From Bacteroidales bacterium (GTDB lineage Bacteria > Bacteroidota > Bacteroidia > Bacteroidales > WCHB1-69), in contig JAKSMH010000044.1 of the NCBI GenBank assembly GCA_024400715.1, positions 1 through 7,360 on the forward strand: 7,360 nucleotides of DNA, in the 5' to 3' direction. Every line of letters starts with the position of its first letter. Position 1 is the stretch's first letter. The position numbers and the translations under genes are program-made. Positions 5,660-7,360 of the stretch are shown piece after piece. The notes beneath the pieces were generated by a model, which saw nothing but the letters and a program-made list of their open reading frames with translations, was not told the DNA's origin and searched no databases.

Positions 5660-6220
5660 ATGAACACACCCTTGGAAAACAAGCTGTCTATGGTAAATAG
5701 TGTATGCCGTTGGTATGCACTCAAGGTATTTTACAATAAGGTCTTTGAGATGGAACGTTATCTGAAGGCGGTGGGTGTGGAAACTTATGTTCCTGTGCGT
5801 GTGATTGAAAAAACGATAAAAGGTGAGAACTCCTATTTCCAAAAGCCTGCCGTTTCTTCTTTGATGTTCTTCCGTATTGAAGAAACCAGCATGAAGAAGG
5901 TGTTGGAAGCCATTGAGGGACGTGCCCTGGTCTATTGCCGATGCGGATCGAAAGAGCCCGCCCCCATACCGGACCGAGAAATGCAAGTGTTTCAGTTGGT
6001 AACCTCCGGACACCAAGATCATTTGGAGTTTTTTGACGGCAACGTGTCCAAGTTCTGTACGGGACAACGCGTGCGTGTAATCGACGGTTGCTTTAAGGGT
6101 GCCGAGGGCTACATCAAACGCATAAAAGGCAATCGCCGCCTCATCGTCTGCATCGAAGGCATTGTCGCAGTCGCCACCTCCTATATCCCAAGCTGTATGC
6201 TTGAACCAATCAATGATTGA
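5660..6220 (+). CDS. upxY: UpxY-family transcription antiterminator (NusG paralogue)
   Basis: The product is 186 aa, typical for the family. Residues ~17-115 form a NusG N-terminal domain that begins with the hallmark RWYALKVFYNKVFEMERYL and continues to GVETYVPV. Residues ~131-182 are a KOW-type domain (KFCTGQRVRVIDGCFKGAEG...). Such proteins bind elongating RNA polymerase and allow it to pass early pause or termination signals of one long polysaccharide operon. The start at 5660 follows an A-rich leader; Met11 is an alternative that would keep the whole NGN domain. It is the first gene behind the promoter at 5407-5439 and a ~214-base leader, and is followed after 62 bases by export genes. 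No UpxZ-type inhibitor gene lies between them. The family is confident; the target locus is inferred from position. Confidence 0.9.
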   Translation: MNTPLENKLSMVNSVCRWYALKVFYNKVFEMERYLKAVGVETYVPVRVIEKTIKGENSYFQKPAVSSLMFFRIEETSMKKVLEAIEGRALVYCRCGSKEPAPIPDREMQVFQLVTSGHQDHLEFFDGNVSKFCTGQRVRVIDGCFKGAEGYIKRIKGNRRLIVCIEGIVAVATSYIPSCMLEPIND

Positions 6221-6282
6221 TGATCTTTATCACGTGACTTTTGAATTTACCAATCAACAATCAACAAAATAAACTTTCAAAC

Positions 6283-7107
6283 ATGAAATCCCTCAAACTT
6301 TTAATCGCTATTGTCGCCTCTCTTCTCCTGATGTCATCCTGTGAAACGACAAAACAGATTTCCTATTTTCAGGATCTTCAACAAATGCAGGACACCGTCT
6401 TTGTACAGGTGCAGTCCCCGGAAATACGCCTGCGCCCCGACGATAAGATTTCGATTATTGTCAACACCAAGGACCCCGAATTAACGGCTTTGTTCAACTT
6501 GCCCTATACGGCTCGTATTCTCGGACAAACGCACGAAGGGCTTAGCAATACCAATCAGGGAGCTTCCGGTTATATTATTAAAGGCGATGGAACCATTGAC
6601 TTCCCCGTGCTGGGTTCAATCCCGGCTGCCGGCAAGACCCGCAATGAACTTGCTTCCTATATTAAGAACGAACTCGTCAACAGCGAACAAGTCAAGGACC
6701 CCGTGGTCACGGTGGAGTTCGTGAATCTGCAGTTCTCTGTAATGGGTGAAGTGAGATTGCCCGGACGCTATAACATTACTCGTGACTGCTTAACCCTCCT
6801 TGATGCCATCTCTATCGCCGGAGACATGACCATCGACGGTCGTCGCGACAATGTCTTGGTGCTCCGTCCCGACACCGCGGGCCAACTTAAGGCCTACCAC
6901 GTTGATATGCGCTCTTTCAAGAGTATCCAGAATTCCCCTGTCTATTACATTCACCAGAACGATTACGTCTATGTGGAACCCAATAAGAAGAGAGCCAACG
7001 AATCTACCGTGAACGGCAATACCGTCCGCTCCGCTTCGTTTTGGATTTCCATTGTGTCCCTATTGTCATCCTTGGCTACGACCTTCACGGTGATATTGAG
7101 GCGCTAA
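6283..7107 (+). CDS. Wza-like polysaccharide export outer-membrane lipoprotein
   Basis: The product is 274 aa. The signal peptide MKSLKLLIAIVASLLLMSSC ends in a lipobox with Cys20 as the lipidated residue. Residues ~45-155 form the Poly_export domain (RLRPDDKISIIVNTKDPEL; GYIIKGDGTIDFPVLGSI), and ~160-215 an SLBB-type beta-grasp domain (MGEVRLPGRYNI, then LLDAISIAGDMT). A final amphipathic/membrane helix (~250-271, SASFWISIVSLLSSLATTFT) fits the C-terminal helix that lines the outer-membrane pore in Wza. It should assemble as a ring exporting capsule or exopolysaccharide, working with the Wzc-like protein encoded next. The start at 6283 is chosen over TTG 6241 because the signal peptide begins there. 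Bacteroidetes versions are shorter than E. coli Wza, as here. Confidence 0.92.
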   Translation: MKSLKLLIAIVASLLLMSSCETTKQISYFQDLQQMQDTVFVQVQSPEIRLRPDDKISIIVNTKDPELTALFNLPYTARILGQTHEGLSNTNQGASGYIIKGDGTIDFPVLGSIPAAGKTRNELASYIKNELVNSEQVKDPVVTVEFVNLQFSVMGEVRLPGRYNITRDCLTLLDAISIAGDMTIDGRRDNVLVLRPDTAGQLKAYHVDMRSFKSIQNSPVYYIHQNDYVYVEPNKKRANESTVNGNTVRSASFWISIVSLLSSLATTFTVILRR

Positions 7108-7159
7108 GAATTTCATATTAATCGGAAACTATTAGAAAACAAATTCAATCATTTATACT

Positions 7160-7360
7160 ATGTCAACAAACGAACAGTCCGAAAACAGTTCTTTGCAGCT
7201 AAAAAATTTCTTCTACAAGTGCCTCGCCCGATGGTACTGGTTCCTAATATCCGTCATTGTGATGTTGGTTGGTGCCACTTTCTATATCCTGAAGACACCT
7301 TCGGTCTATACTCGCAATGCGAAAGTCCTTATCAAGTCTGAAGATAAAGGCAACTCCACG
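7160..7360 (+). CDS. Wzc-like chain-length determinant / tyrosine kinase, N-terminal part
   Basis: The first 67 codons are present and the window ends inside the gene. Residues 1-20 are cytoplasmic and polar. ARWYWFLISVIVMLVGATFY (~23-42) is the first membrane helix. LKTPSVYTRNAKVLIKSEDKG is the start of the Wzz periplasmic domain as seen in Bacteroidetes export proteins. These proteins control polymer length, and most carry a C-terminal BY-kinase domain, which cannot be checked here. The gene follows the Wza-like gene by 52 bases in the same direction, the usual partner order. Confidence 0.8.
   Translation, partial: MSTNEQSENSSLQLKNFFYKCLARWYWFLISVIVMLVGATFYILKTPSVYTRNAKVLIKSEDKGNST

Noticed and set aside
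6241..6282. TTG start 14 codons upstream of the Wza-like gene
   Set aside because: The signal peptide with lipobox begins cleanly at ATG 6283; the upstream codons would add a polar tail before it.
1..7360. CRISPR arrays, insertion sequences, integrase genes or tRNA-borne attachment repeats
   Set aside because: No regularly spaced repeats, no transposase or integrase frame, and no second copy of the tRNA 3' end was seen.

Overview
The window looks like DNA from a member of the Bacteroidales (Bacteroides/Prevotella-like). Four things support this. Two promoters match the Bacteroidetes sigma-ABfr form (TTTG, about 20 bases, then TAnnTTTG). The genes start behind A-rich leaders with no Shine-Dalgarno sequence. 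The tRNA gene does not encode its CCA end. The gene set includes a UpxY-family antiterminator in front of polysaccharide export genes.

Region 1 (1-1485) is odd. The first ~120 bases are about 67% GC (40 of 60 in both 1-60 and 61-120), then composition drops to 30% (18 of 60 in 121-180). On the minus strand the GC-rich piece reads as a fragment of an M16C-type metallopeptidase interrupted by one TAG. It is joined in frame to the end of a low-GC membrane protein (extracytoplasmic repeat domain, two more membrane segments, a Cache-like stub) that has lost its true C-terminus. A chimeric join at the contig end is the simplest explanation.

Region 2 (1486-1990) is an AT-rich intergenic stretch, then a tRNA-Ala(CGC) gene with its own promoter and a strong terminator.

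Region 3 (1991-5066) is a tight minus-strand operon: a sugar-phosphate-type nucleotidyltransferase, 3 bases, truA (tRNA pseudouridine synthase), then a beta-helix lipoprotein whose start overlaps the truA stop by 8 bases.

Region 4 (5067-5659) is a 593-base divergent regulatory region. It holds the minus-strand operon promoter, a long-spaced inverted repeat (5108-5120 / 5329-5341) that could bound an invertible segment, a second nested inverted repeat, an isolated terminator-like hairpin, a palindrome abutting a clear promoter (5407-5439), and a ~210-base structured leader.

Region 5 (5660-7360) is the start of a capsule/exopolysaccharide locus: a UpxY-like NusG paralogue, a Wza-like outer-membrane export lipoprotein, and the N-terminus of a Wzc-like chain-length/tyrosine-kinase protein cut by the window end. 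The antiterminator probably lets RNA polymerase read through its own leader and the long operon. The export proteins form the envelope channel for the polymer. The main hypothesis worth testing is that the 5108-5341 segment is a phase-variable switch between the two divergent operons.
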